45,469 nt of DNA, taken from the NCBI GenBank assembly GCA_018657625.1, contig JABHWU010000078.1, forward strand, positions 1 through 45,469, given 5' to 3'. The translations under genes and the position numbers were made by a program. The number at the start of each line of letters is the position of its first letter. Position 1 is the first letter of the stretch. The DNA comes from Deltaproteobacteria bacterium. Its GTDB lineage: Bacteria > SAR324 > XYD2-FULL-50-16. Below the pieces are notes generated by a model, which had not been told where the DNA came from, did no database searches, and saw nothing but the letters and a program-made list of their open reading frames with translations. Positions 35,363 through 44,231 of this stretch are shown piece by piece.

Positions 35363-35650
35363 ATGACAATATTTAAAGATGACATTGTAAATGATGTCAT
35401 GATAAAAAAAAAAGATCGAAATACTGTAAGAAACTGTGTGGAATCAATACTCAGAAATATTAAAAATACACTTGCATCAGATGATGGGGTAATGATTTCA
35501 GGATTTGGTGATTTCAAAATAGCGCATAAGAAAGCGCGAATTGGAAGAAATCCAAAAATGAAAATTTCTTATGAGATTTCAGAAAGGGAAATAGTGGTAT
35601 TTAGCCTATCAAATATTTTACGAAAAGAGATGAATTCTAGTGCGTTTTAA
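35363..35650 (+). CDS. HU/IHF-family DNA-binding protein
   Basis: The 95-residue protein has two N-terminal helices, the beta-saddle GFGDFKIAHKKARIGRNPKM with the minor-groove arm (RIGRNP), and a final helix. The arm lacks the usual GE(T/K) after NP. It bends and compacts DNA. IHF-like versus HU cannot be decided. No ribosome site is seen: ATAAAAA precedes the ATG, and copy C ends ten to twenty bases upstream, so expression signals were probably altered by the insertion or lie inside the element. Confidence 0.88.
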   Translation: MTIFKDDIVNDVMIKKKDRNTVRNCVESILRNIKNTLASDDGVMISGFGDFKIAHKKARIGRNPKMKISYEISEREIVVFSLSNILRKEMNSSAF

Positions 35651-35909
35651 CCTAAACTATTAAAACATGGAAAGTTAGCCACTACGGTTCAGATATTTTT
35701 TAGCACTTTTCTGTTTGTAGCGGTTGTACACAGTTTAAGTTGAAGACACTATCGCCAATATCAGCTCTGTAGAGTGTGTTGATAGCATCAATTGGAATCA
35801 GAATCGAGCACAAGCGAATCGTTAATAATTTTGAGTCTTCTAATATTGAAAAACCTAAGATTAAACTGAAAATGGCATTTGATTATAAACATTAAGGAGT
35901 TACACTGAC

Positions 35910-37619
35910 ATGAGTATGATAGATACGATGACTGGAAATTTTAATATTCTTATTGTTGATGACAACCCAGCAAATGTAAAATTAGCAAGCATAATTATTC
36001 AAAAAGCCGGATACAATACTGCTTCAGCACCTGATGGAGAGACAGCACTTGAACTCACCAAAAAAAAATCATATGACCTCATCTTACTTGACATTATGAT
36101 GCCAGGCATTGATGGACGTGAAGTATGTCAGCGTTTACAAGATGATCCTGCTCGAAAAAATATCCCCATTATATTTTTAACAGCTATTAGTGAATCAGCC
36201 GATATTGCAAAAGGATTGAAGTTAGGAGCTGTTGATTATGTCACAAAACCAATTGATAGTCTGGTTTTGATAGCGAGAGTTAATACCCATCTAGAGTTGA
36301 GCCATAAAAGAAAGCAACTGGAACAACAAGTAATTAATGATGAATTGACAGGGCTTTTAAATCGCCGTGGTTTTCTTAAGTCTTTAAAAGAGCATTTGAA
36401 ATTTCATAAAAGGAAGAAACAAACAGCCGCTATATTGTTCATAGATCTGGATCAATTTAAAAATATTAATGACTCCATGGGACATGATGCTGGGGATGAA
36501 CTTCTGAAGAAAGTGTCAGATATTCTAAACAAATCTGTTAGGGAAACAGATATTGTTGCCCGATTCGGCGGTGATGAATTTGTAATTGGATTATTGGATA
36601 TTAGCGCTCCAGAGGATGCCGCAAATATCTCGAACAAGATAATAGACGAAATATCAAAACCTTTTGTTATTAATCAAATAGAGGTTTTTATAGGTGCTAG
36701 TATTGGCGTTACTTTTTATCCTAACGATACTGAACTGTTAACCGATTTATTAAAAAATGGCGATAACGCAATGTATCAAGCGAAAAAAACAGGAAAAAAT
36801 CGCTATGTTTTTTATGAAAAGAAGATGGAAGAAAAAGCCAAACGCATACTATTTCTAAATACAAGTCTACACAACGCTTTAAAAAACAATGAATTTAAAT
36901 TACTTTATCAACCACAGGTATTATCAGCCACAGGAGAGGTTTTCGGAGCAGAAGTGTTAATTAGATGGCAAAATCCTAAACAAGGTCTCATACCTCCATC
37001 AGAATTTATTCCACTCGCGGAGAAAAATGGATTGATTATACCTATCGGAGAATATGTTCTAAATGAAGCCTGCAGACAAACAAAATACTGGCATGATCTT
37101 GGTCATAAAAAAATTACAATCTCAGTGAATTTCTCAGTCAAACAGTTTCAACAGAGAAATATCGTTGACGTGATAAAAAGAACCATCAAAAAGCAAAGAT
37201 TGGACCCTAAATTCCTAAATGTTGAAATTACAGAAAGCCTTTTAATGGTTGATGTAAAAAAGATGATCAAAAAATTACAAGAACTTAAAGACTTCGGGAT
37301 AGAGTCTTCTATTGATGATTTTGGTACCGGGTATTCTTCCCTGAAATATTTACAACAATTTCCAGTCGCGCATCTTAAGATTGATAAGGCTTTTGTTGAC
37401 AAAGTAGTTGAAAATTCAACGATAGCCTCTGCTATCATTAACCTGGGTAAAAATTTAGACCTACATGTCATCGCAGAGGGCATTGAAGATCAAAAACAAA
37501 ATGAAAAGCTGATAGAATTAGGATGCCATCAGGCTCAAGGCTACTTGTTTGGAAAGCCTTTGATGGTTGATGATTTTGAGAATTTGCTGGGAAGTAATGG
37601 CAGGAAAAATGAAAAATAA
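35910..37619 (+). CDS. Response regulator with GGDEF and EAL domains
   Basis: The 569-residue protein has REC-GGDEF-EAL architecture. REC: D17, D18, phospho-acceptor D61 (LLDIMMPG) and K113. GGDEF: RFGGDEFVIG (220-224) intact, with an I-site RETD (211-214), so c-di-GMP synthesis with feedback inhibition is expected. EAL: the motif reads EVL (348-350), and NVEITES, IDDFGTGYSSLKYL, LKIDKAF and AEGIED are present, so phosphodiesterase activity is also likely. It is a dual-function c-di-GMP switch under phospho-control. AAGGAG lies ten bases before the ATG. The cognate kinase is not nearby. Confidence 0.94.
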   Translation: MSMIDTMTGNFNILIVDDNPANVKLASIIIQKAGYNTASAPDGETALELTKKKSYDLILLDIMMPGIDGREVCQRLQDDPARKNIPIIFLTAISESADIAKGLKLGAVDYVTKPIDSLVLIARVNTHLELSHKRKQLEQQVINDELTGLLNRRGFLKSLKEHLKFHKRKKQTAAILFIDLDQFKNINDSMGHDAGDELLKKVSDILNKSVRETDIVARFGGDEFVIGLLDISAPEDAANISNKIIDEISKPFVINQIEVFIGASIGVTFYPNDTELLTDLLKNGDNAMYQAKKTGKNRYVFYEKKMEEKAKRILFLNTSLHNALKNNEFKLLYQPQVLSATGEVFGAEVLIRWQNPKQGLIPPSEFIPLAEKNGLIIPIGEYVLNEACRQTKYWHDLGHKKITISVNFSVKQFQQRNIVDVIKRTIKKQRLDPKFLNVEITESLLMVDVKKMIKKLQELKDFGIESSIDDFGTGYSSLKYLQQFPVAHLKIDKAFVDKVVENSTIASAIINLGKNLDLHVIAEGIEDQKQNEKLIELGCHQAQGYLFGKPLMVDDFENLLGSNGRKNEK

Positions 37620-37631
37620 TTTTGGCTGCCT

Positions 37632-37756
37632 TTACCTGTATGCTGAGCACTGAATTGCGAACTGGTGTAGCAAGAACGAAGCATATTATTAATTTTACCC
37701 CTCATTCTTTGCTCAAAGTATCGCAAATTCAGTGTTCAGGGAACAGTAAATTCAAC
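37632..37756 (+). repeat. Dispersed repeat family 2 copy with inverted ends
   Basis: CTGAGCACTGAATTGCGA (37643-37660) and TCGCAAATTCAGTGTTCAG (37721-37739) are inverted repeats with few mismatches. The tail GGAACAGTAAATTCAAC follows. The stop codon of the methyltransferase gene (37736-37738, minus strand) lies inside the right arm. Confidence 0.75.
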
Positions 37757-38842
37757 ACTTAGGAAAGAGGGAATTTTACAAAAATAATGCAAATTGAAAG
37801 GATCACGTTCCATCTCTATGATTTCTACCTGTTCAAACCCGGCTTTTTTTAGGAGAGATTCTGCTTTTTCCTGCCCCCACATCATTCCCAGGCCGGTGCC
37901 ATTGTTATTCAATCCCACAGGCATGCAATGCATGAGGCTGACAGCATATAAAAAAGGTGCTAATGGGTGGTTTATATTATCTGTCTGATTTGATCCGGCT
38001 TTGATATCAACCATTGAAAACATACCACCTGGTACCAGCATTGCCCGGATTCCCTTGAGAACCTCCAAAGGATAGCTTTGGTCATGGATGGCATCAAAGG
38101 CGCAAATATAATTAAATAGTCCAAAAAATTCTTCTTTCTGAATAATTTTTGCGGCATCCAGAACCAGATAATTTGCATTAGAAAGGTTCATCTCTTGTGC
38201 GGCTTTCCTGGCTTCTATAATGGCTGCTTCATGATTGTCGATTCCAGTAAATATACTATTAGGAAATGTTTCCGCCATCAAATTTAAGGCCACACCCTGA
38301 CCACAACCCAAATCACATACTTTAATCCCCTCGTGAAGACAGTTAAGTAGCTGCCCATTTTCAACAGATGGAAGGAAATCATTGATCAATACCTTCTTGT
38401 GCTTTGCATCAGATGTCTCAGCCATGAATTGTTGGAAATCCGGATATTTTGAGAAGGGGACCCCCTCACCGGTTTTAAAACCCTCGTTAACTGATTCCAT
38501 TGCACAAGCTGTCAGTAAAGGAATTTCCTGGGTGTAGACGCCCATATTATTACTTTCAGATTTACGTGTTAAATAAAGAGCATGTTCAGAAGGTAGCAAG
38601 TAAATATCTTCTTCATTCGGGTTAGTGGAAATTTCAATGATTTTGCCACTTACCATTACTCCCAGCCATTCCTTGAGATAACGAGCATTGAGTTTTGAAG
38701 CTGAAGCTATTTCTTTAATAGTTACTGGTTTGTTCAGGTCTTCAAGAATATCGAAAATCCGATTTTTATAGCCGATAGCAATGGCAAGGTTTAAAGCACC
38801 ATAGTTAAGAATTTCATTTAGTTTTCCGGCAAATTCACTCAT
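37736..38842 (-). CDS. Class I SAM-dependent methyltransferase with N-terminal winged helix
   Basis: The protein has 368 residues. The first 90 form a winged-helix dimerisation domain (RIFDILEDLNKPVTIKEIASASKLNARYLKEWL). The Rossmann methyltransferase domain has motif I VCDLGCGQG, acidic GIDNHE, and DAIHDQSYPLEVLKGIRAMLVPGGMFSMVD. This layout is that of O-methyltransferase-like enzymes such as the Rv2258c group; the substrate is unknown. The final residues (SVEFTVP) and the stop are encoded by dispersed repeat family 2, so the original C-terminus was probably different. AGAGA precedes the ATG. Confidence 0.9.
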   Translation of the reverse strand: MSEFAGKLNEILNYGALNLAIAIGYKNRIFDILEDLNKPVTIKEIASASKLNARYLKEWLGVMVSGKIIEISTNPNEEDIYLLPSEHALYLTRKSESNNMGVYTQEIPLLTACAMESVNEGFKTGEGVPFSKYPDFQQFMAETSDAKHKKVLINDFLPSVENGQLLNCLHEGIKVCDLGCGQGVALNLMAETFPNSIFTGIDNHEAAIIEARKAAQEMNLSNANYLVLDAAKIIQKEEFFGLFNYICAFDAIHDQSYPLEVLKGIRAMLVPGGMFSMVDIKAGSNQTDNINHPLAPFLYAVSLMHCMPVGLNNNGTGLGMMWGQEKAESLLKKAGFEQVEIIEMERDPFNLHYFCKIPSFLSVEFTVP

Positions 38843-39061
38843 CTTTTGGTCTCTCTGTATTAATTCAAATCCGTAAATTTCAAGGGTGTGCCTTTTACTA
38901 TTTCAGGATCGCTACTATTTTTGCAAACAAAAATTATTTGTGTGATATGACCAAGGTCATTTATGTCGTAAAATTTAAAATTTATTCATTTCCACAGAAC
39001 TTGGTACTTAACTGATAAAAATAAATTAATATGCTTTAGAATGAAATCTATTGAGTGATGC

Positions 39062-40168
39062 TTATTTAACATCCGATTTGTTTTTCAACGATACCCAACC
39101 GAAGAGAGGTCCCAGCGCAAGTGGTAAAAAAGCGAATCGGATGCCAAAGTATTCAATCCAAAAGGCTAACAATTCAATCGTAACAATCGTAATTAAAAAG
39201 CCAATACAATTAACGATAGTAAGTGCCGAGCCAACATACGCCCTGGGTGCGAATTTAGCGTTCAGGGAAGAAAGCTGTGGTGAATCTCCAGTAATCGCAA
39301 TACCCCAGACCATCGTTAAAAACAAGGCAAGATAAATCGGAAGCTGATTTAAAAAAGGGGAAACGAGACAAAACAGACCTGAAGCAAAAAGTGCCCAAAG
39401 CGCAACCTGTCGACTCCCTATTTTCAGAGACCAAATACCTCCCATCGAGCAACCTAAAAAGCCGGCGACAAAAAAGGCAAAAGACCAGATTTCAACCTGT
39501 TCGGGTACTAAAGTATAAAACAGCAAAGGAATAAAAGCCCAAACAGCGTAGAGCTCCCACATATGACCAAAGTATCCAAAAGTGGCTGCCCGAAATCCTC
39601 GATGTCGAAAGACCTCCTTAATAACACCGGCGTCAAATTTTGAACCTTTAGGAAGATGCGGGCCATCTCCTACCAGTAATAATTGAATGAATCCTCCTGC
39701 AATACACAGTATCGACGTACTTTGTAAAATGATTTGAGCATTGCCCTGCCAATCGATGATTTTTATTAAATATGGAAGCCCGGTAGCTAAAACTAATGCA
39801 CCCACTAGCCAACCCAGTACTTTACCGATGGTTTCAGGATACCAGGAAACAGCAATTTTCATCCCGACTGGATAGATCCCGGATAAAGTTATGCCACAAA
39901 GCATTCTGGAGATTAGTAATAGCCATTCATGTTCACCCAAATAAATTCCCGAATAGTTAAAAAAAGCACCCAATAGCGAACAGGTAAAAAACACTTTAAC
40001 CGGTGAAAATCGATCAGAAATATTTAAAAAAGCGAAAAATAATGTCCCGAAAATGAAACCAAATTGCACCGCACTCAATAGAAACTCCTGGTTTGCATAG
40101 GTGACATTACCAGCAAACCAGATAGACCCTGAAAAAAACTGGGATAAGACTATAAAAATCAGGTGCAT
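39062..40168 (-). CDS. MFS transporter
   Basis: The protein has about 368 residues and twelve predicted helices. LIFIVLSQFFSGSIWFAGN is helix 1. The loop between helices 2 and 3 is weak (FLNISDRFSPVK). GLPYLIKII and a SPQLSSLNAKFAPRAYVGSALTIVNCIGF stretch follow in the second half. ATG at 40168 puts helix 1 right at the N-terminus, as in this family; a TTG at 40219 adds 17 residues without a ribosome site. The substrate is unknown. It is divergent from a PLP enzyme, so export of an amino acid or thiol product is possible (inferred). Confidence 0.85.
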   Translation of the reverse strand: MHLIFIVLSQFFSGSIWFAGNVTYANQEFLLSAVQFGFIFGTLFFAFLNISDRFSPVKVFFTCSLLGAFFNYSGIYLGEHEWLLLISRMLCGITLSGIYPVGMKIAVSWYPETIGKVLGWLVGALVLATGLPYLIKIIDWQGNAQIILQSTSILCIAGGFIQLLLVGDGPHLPKGSKFDAGVIKEVFRHRGFRAATFGYFGHMWELYAVWAFIPLLFYTLVPEQVEIWSFAFFVAGFLGCSMGGIWSLKIGSRQVALWALFASGLFCLVSPFLNQLPIYLALFLTMVWGIAITGDSPQLSSLNAKFAPRAYVGSALTIVNCIGFLITIVTIELLAFWIEYFGIRFAFLPLALGPLFGWVSLKNKSDVK

Positions 40169-40452
40169 GTTCTGATCGCTTAATAAAATGGAAACCAAAA
40201 AGTAGGTGATATCAAACAAGTTGATTCAGTTCGTACCTAAAAATTGATATTCTGACTACAATCAAATGATCTTATAAGATTCAATCAAACCATCCAAAAT
40301 GATTGAGAATAAAACCTAATAGATATAAATTTATCCGATTTAAATAGTTTGTATTGCTCTTCGTTGAATATTCTCTTAAGATTTCCCTACCCTAGCGATC
40401 AACAAAGAAATTGAAGATTACCATAATAAAAATATACAACGGAGATTTCCTG

Positions 40453-41571
40453 ATGAAAAGTAAACCCGCCATTGCACCTCTTTATTTATCAGCTACCTAT
40501 AAATTTGAAAACTCGGATGATTTAATTGATGTGGTACAAAATCAAAGTGGTTATATCTATTCGCGATGGGATAATCCATCTGTGGTAGAAGTGGAAGAAG
40601 TGATGGCTGAAATGGAAGGCTATGAAAAGGCTTTGGGTTTTTCCTCCGGAATGGCAGCCATCAGTTCCGCCGTATTGTCCCAGGTAAAAGCTGGCAGTAG
40701 AATCGTAAGTACCCAGGAAATATACGGTGCTACCTATGAATTAATGAATGACTTGCTTCCCACCTTAAATATAGATACAGTGCTGATCAACTGCAATGAT
40801 GTAGATCGCTTGTTAAATGAGATTGATAAAGGATTAGATATTTTATATCTTGAAACACCTACAAATCCTTTGCTTAGGGTAGTTGATGTACAAATGCTAG
40901 CTGAAGCAGCCCATAAGAAAGGTGCGATTGTTATATTGGATGGTACTTTCGCTTCTCCGGTTAATCAACGTCCGGTCGATTTGGGCGTAGACATCCTGAT
41001 CCATAGTGCGACTAAATTCCTGGGGGGGCATCATGATATTTTAGCAGGTATTGTATGTTGTAATAAATCCTTTTATCATAGTATCTGGACCCATCGGAAG
41101 ATTCTGGGAGGTACCATGGACCCCATGACAGCCTTTTTACTGAGACGTGGGCTTCGAACCCTAGAACTCCGGGTCCAGCGGCAAAATGAAACAGCAATGG
41201 CAGTAGCTAAATATCTGGACCAACATGAAAAAATTCAAAAAACCTATTATCCCGGTTTAACCTCCCATCCTGACCATGAAATTGCAAAACGACAAATGAG
41301 CGGATTTGGTGGAATGGTTAGTTTCGATATTGCCGGCGATTTTGAACAAACCAAAGGATTTATGGATCGATTAAAAACGATTGCACTTGCTACTAGTTTA
41401 GGAGGTATCACTAGTCTGGCCAATCAGCCGATCACCAATACTCATGTGGCACTTAGTCCTGAAAACCGTATTAAAGCTGGTGTCAGTGAAAATTTAGTGA
41501 GACTATCTGTGGGAATTGAAAAGCAGGAAGATCTAATTGAGGATTTAAAACAAGCACTTGAACAGGTGTAA
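40453..41571 (+). CDS. PLP-dependent trans-sulfuration family enzyme
   Basis: The 372-residue enzyme belongs to the Cys/Met metabolism family (cystathionine gamma-synthase, cystathionine lyase, methionine gamma-lyase). It starts MKSKPAIAPLYLSATYKF with GGAG eight bases before. Markers are GYIYSRWDNPSV, SSGMAAISS, YLETPTNPLLRVVD and the PLP lysine in HSATKFLGGHHDILAG. The C-terminus includes the ATSLGGITSLANQP loop. Which reaction it performs cannot be settled from sequence. A longer in-frame start upstream has no ribosome site. Confidence 0.9.
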   Translation: MKSKPAIAPLYLSATYKFENSDDLIDVVQNQSGYIYSRWDNPSVVEVEEVMAEMEGYEKALGFSSGMAAISSAVLSQVKAGSRIVSTQEIYGATYELMNDLLPTLNIDTVLINCNDVDRLLNEIDKGLDILYLETPTNPLLRVVDVQMLAEAAHKKGAIVILDGTFASPVNQRPVDLGVDILIHSATKFLGGHHDILAGIVCCNKSFYHSIWTHRKILGGTMDPMTAFLLRRGLRTLELRVQRQNETAMAVAKYLDQHEKIQKTYYPGLTSHPDHEIAKRQMSGFGGMVSFDIAGDFEQTKGFMDRLKTIALATSLGGITSLANQPITNTHVALSPENRIKAGVSENLVRLSVGIEKQEDLIEDLKQALEQV

Positions 41572-41590
41572 ATAAATGTTCTGATTGTTA

Positions 41591-41700
41591 TAACAATTCT
41601 CAATTAAGTTGCCCCTATCAGTTTGCTGAAGGAAACTTAAAAGTATGCTGAAGGAAGTCGAAGTATCGCAAATTCAGTGCTTAGGGGACAGTAAATTCAG
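41591..41700 (+). repeat. Dispersed repeat family 2 copy
   Basis: The copy contains CAATTCTCAATTAAGTTGCC, CCCTATCAGTTTGCTGAAGG, a partial second head (TATGCTGAAGGAAGTCGAAG), then TATCGCAAATTCAGTGCTTA and GGGGACAGTAAATTCAG. Confidence 0.7.
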
Positions 41701-41754
41701 TCGCTATTTTATCCAGATTTTAAACAAAGTGAAACACTCAGGTGAAGGAAAAAG

Positions 41755-42315
41755 CTAATTGATAATTTTTTTGATTAAATCTGTGAACATTTTATAAGCA
41801 TCTGCGTCATAATTAATGGATCTTTTGTTCATGAAACCATGATTATAAACGGTCATCTCGCAATAAACATTTTCCTTTTTAGAAATTTTTGAGAACAATT
41901 CCTCAATTGAAAAATGCTTCTCCGATTTTGGGAAAATCAGGTTGATAAAAAAAGAGGGATTGATGTCAACCATATCTCTTATTTTTGAACCATAAAAACA
42001 GAAAACATTTTTGATGCTGATGGGATAATCAAACTCCGATATTTTCCAAATGGCCGAAGCGCCGACACTAAAACCGATTAAATCAATACTGTCTTCTGCT
42101 TTTGAAATAGCTTTTATTACTTTTTCTGAAAGTAACTCCAGACTGCAATTTTCTTGAAAGGAATTATACGCTTCCTGTTCATCCTTAAAATTGTTCATCA
42201 CTCCATCATATGGATCAATAATTCGGATGCTTTGATACATTTTTTTGAAATTATCGACAAAGCTTATTAGCTCCTTAGTCTTACCAAAAATATCAGATAC
42301 AATGATGAGATGCAT
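41755..42315 (-). CDS. Small alpha/beta hydrolase (dienelactone hydrolase-like)
   Basis: The 186-residue protein begins MHLIIVSDIFGKTKELISF. The nucleophile elbow GFSVGASAIW has S83, and the candidate catalytic His is in VYNHGFMN near residue 160. It is shorter than standard dienelactone hydrolases (about 230), with a reduced cap. The substrate is unknown. AGGAAAG precedes the ATG. Confidence 0.75.
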   Translation of the reverse strand: MHLIIVSDIFGKTKELISFVDNFKKMYQSIRIIDPYDGVMNNFKDEQEAYNSFQENCSLELLSEKVIKAISKAEDSIDLIGFSVGASAIWKISEFDYPISIKNVFCFYGSKIRDMVDINPSFFINLIFPKSEKHFSIEELFSKISKKENVYCEMTVYNHGFMNKRSINYDADAYKMFTDLIKKIIN

Positions 42316-42692
42316 TACTTTCCTATCTTTATTATTTAGTTTACTTCTATATTTTTTATAGCGCCTGGTGCAATAATTTGTTGTGTGATCAATGATTGTT
42401 TGGAGGTTAGTTAACTTGGGTTGAATTTAAACATCTCATAGTCCATTTGTACTGATTTTAAATCAACATCCTTAATATCTTTTTCACTGTTAGATATGAC
42501 AAAAGGATAAAATAGTGGGTATGGAGAAAATCTACCTAATTTTTTATATTTACTGTTTGAATTAATGTCATTTGGTTACCCCACCTTCTTTAACTTTCTG
42601 ATAAAGAGTAAAGTTGGTAGTTTTTATATCAATCACTGAACCGGTTTTTTGCTTCAGCAAAAAACCAAGTCAAGTGACTGGTTAACTCTTTT
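42316..42692. other. Gene-free stretch between hydrolase and PIN toxin
   Basis: Only hairpins are seen. The PIN-toxin terminator is at 42659-42683. A second perfect hairpin GGTTTTTTGC-TTCA-GCAAAAAACC lies at 42643-42666. No coding frame. Confidence 0.5.
42643..42683 (-). terminator. Probable terminator of the PHD/PIN operon
   Basis: On the minus strand AACCAGTC pairs with GACTTGGTT (one bulged T) and six T follow. A second perfect 10-bp hairpin begins within the T-run, so two alternative structures share the same strand. Confidence 0.6.
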
Positions 42693-43112
42693 TCAAATCG
42701 ACCAGGGGTTTTTTATAGGAAGATCACTTGCCTCAAAATTACTAACATTTCTTGTTACTAAAACAAGGTTATGGGTATAGGCAATAGCTGCGATTAAACC
42801 GTCAATAGAAGGCATTGCTATTCCGTTTTTTTCCGCTTTTCCTTGAATGATGCCCCAGTTCTCAGCAACTGTTAAATCAATTGAGAAAATTCGATTTTGA
42901 TAATCTTCAAGTAATAGATTAAGCCAATTTATAAGTAAATCTTTACGTTTGGAATCAGGAAGCTTTGTTAAATCTTTTCGTATTTCACCCACCGTTATAA
43001 CACTAAGGTATAATCTTTCTGTTGGAGTGGCATGTAACCAAGCTACTACATTGCCATTTGGGGTAACTTTAACAAGTTCTGATATGACGCATGTATCTAA
43101 TAAATAGTTCAA
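42693..43112 (-). CDS. PIN-domain toxin (FitB/VapC type)
   Basis: The 139-residue ribonuclease has D6 (LLDTCVISEL), E43 (TVGEIRKDL), D104 (SIDGLIAAIA) and N122 (VTRNVSNF), which form the metal-binding pocket. LLDTCVISEL and the spacing fit the FitB group. The start is TTG and overlaps the antitoxin stop by four bases (TTGA). It differs clearly from the VapC at 4741. Confidence 0.92.
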   Translation of the reverse strand: MNYLLDTCVISELVKVTPNGNVVAWLHATPTERLYLSVITVGEIRKDLTKLPDSKRKDLLINWLNLLLEDYQNRIFSIDLTVAENWGIIQGKAEKNGIAMPSIDGLIAAIAYTHNLVLVTRNVSNFEASDLPIKNPWSI

Positions 43113-43360
43113 AATTCAATACTCCTGGGAAGATCTTTATTTCTTTCAATTTCAAAATCAATTTCAAGTTTGGGACAATTGAGTAAAAAATCTTTGAAAG
43201 ATGGTTTGTTTGAAACCAATTCTTCATAATCCTCAACTGAGACAACAACAACTGCTTTCTGACCCCTTCTTGTAACAAACTGAGGACCAAGTTTTAAGGC
43301 ATCCTCAACGATTTTGCTAAACTTTGCTTTAGCATCTTGTAGTTTCCATGTCGTTTCCAT
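43109..43360 (-). CDS. PHD/YefM-family antitoxin
   Basis: This 83-residue protein starts METTWKLQDAKAKFSKIVEDAL, the Phd/YefM N-terminal DNA-binding fold, followed by RRGQKAVVVVSVEDYEEL. The disordered acidic C-terminus (KLEIDFEIERNKDLP) should cover the PIN toxin. GGAGAAG precedes the ATG. The palindrome at 43384-43400 lies over the promoter and is the likely autoregulatory site. Confidence 0.92.
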   Translation of the reverse strand: METTWKLQDAKAKFSKIVEDALKLGPQFVTRRGQKAVVVVSVEDYEELVSNKPSFKDFLLNCPKLEIDFEIERNKDLPRSIEF

Positions 43361-43378
43361 TTTTCTTCTCCAAAATAT

Positions 43379-43400
43379 ATTATACTAGTCAGACTAGTCT
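43379..43400 (-). promoter_or_regulatory. Promoter -10 and operator of the PHD/PIN operon
   Basis: A perfect TATAAT on the minus strand (43384-43379) is joined to two ACTAGTC copies (43384-43390, 43393-43399). The second is part of the palindrome AGACTAGTCT (43391-43400). The 9-base spacing puts two bound dimers on adjacent turns. The -35 is weak, and the upstream DNA is the 3' end of the neighbouring gene. Confidence 0.55.
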
Positions 43401-43415
43401 GTTGCTATGTTTGTG

Positions 43416-44093
43416 TCAAGGAAAAGAAAATGGTGTTTTATGAATCAATTCCTTTGCTAATTCAATACTAAAGTTTATATCATTCTCTCCAAAATCAGCT
43501 TTCTTTTTTGTTTTATTTTCATAAATCCTGATAAACTCCTGACCGGTATTTTTTATAAAACTTTTTACCGAAGTAATCCCAACATCATATATAATTCTTG
43601 CGAAAACCGGACCGACGCCATATAACCTTGCTAAATCTGAAAGTGAAGCCAATTCAGATAATTTGCCTACAGAAACACCGGATGTTTGAGAAATTTGATT
43701 GATTGCGCCACTAATATTAACTTCGTTGAAAAATTGTTTTGTGTTTCTAATCCCCATTTTTTCAAGAGCGTCAATGGTTGTCGTATCGATTCCGGGGAAA
43801 TTCCTCAGTTGAATGGGTTTAGGAAGATAACTGCTTGCTTCCCGCTTTAGGATCGTCAAATATTCAACAGATAAATCAGTTTTTCTTGAAAAATCCTCGA
43901 TTTTTTGTTTTGTTTTTAATTCTTCAATGAGCGCTTTTAAGGTTTTAACTCCATTGAGATCTAATAGTCTAAACCTTTCCTCTATGGCTTCTTTGAGAAT
44001 GATTCTACTTGGAATCATGTTCCTATTAATAAGGCTTTCTTTAAACTTTTGTAAACTGTATTTTTCTAAATTAAGATAGTATTGTTTTTTCAT
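43416..44093 (-). CDS. Helix-hairpin-helix protein (DUF4332-like)
   Basis: The 225-residue protein contains repeated HhH-like motifs: LRNFPGIDTTTIDALEKMGIRNTKQF and LARLYGVGPVFARIIYDVGITSVKSF. This matches DUF4332, a predicted DNA-binding domain related to the HhH repeats of polymerases. The N-terminal 90 residues are helical. It lies between two toxin-antitoxin modules and just upstream of PHD/PIN on the same strand (56-bp gap). It may be cargo or an unrelated neighbour. Confidence 0.8.
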   Translation of the reverse strand: MKKQYYLNLEKYSLQKFKESLINRNMIPSRIILKEAIEERFRLLDLNGVKTLKALIEELKTKQKIEDFSRKTDLSVEYLTILKREASSYLPKPIQLRNFPGIDTTTIDALEKMGIRNTKQFFNEVNISGAINQISQTSGVSVGKLSELASLSDLARLYGVGPVFARIIYDVGITSVKSFIKNTGQEFIRIYENKTKKKADFGENDINFSIELAKELIHKTPFSFP

Positions 44094-44171
44094 ATTAGAT
44101 TAGTTTTGATGATACATAGCACTTACATCACGGGGTAAAAAACGGTCCGGTAATTGATGATGTTAAAGGTT

Positions 44172-44208
44172 TTGACTTATTTGTGTCATGCGCATAGCAT
44201 ATACGCAT
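44172..44208 (+). promoter_or_regulatory. Probable ccdAB promoter and operator
   Basis: TTGACT (44172-44177) is followed after 17 bases by TAGCAT (44195-44200). The inverted repeat ATGCGCATA-GCA-TATACGCAT (44188-44208, 8 of 9 pairs) overlaps the -10. This layout fits CcdAB autorepression. Confidence 0.45.
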
Positions 44209-44231
44209 ACCTTATAAAACAGGAATTAGAA

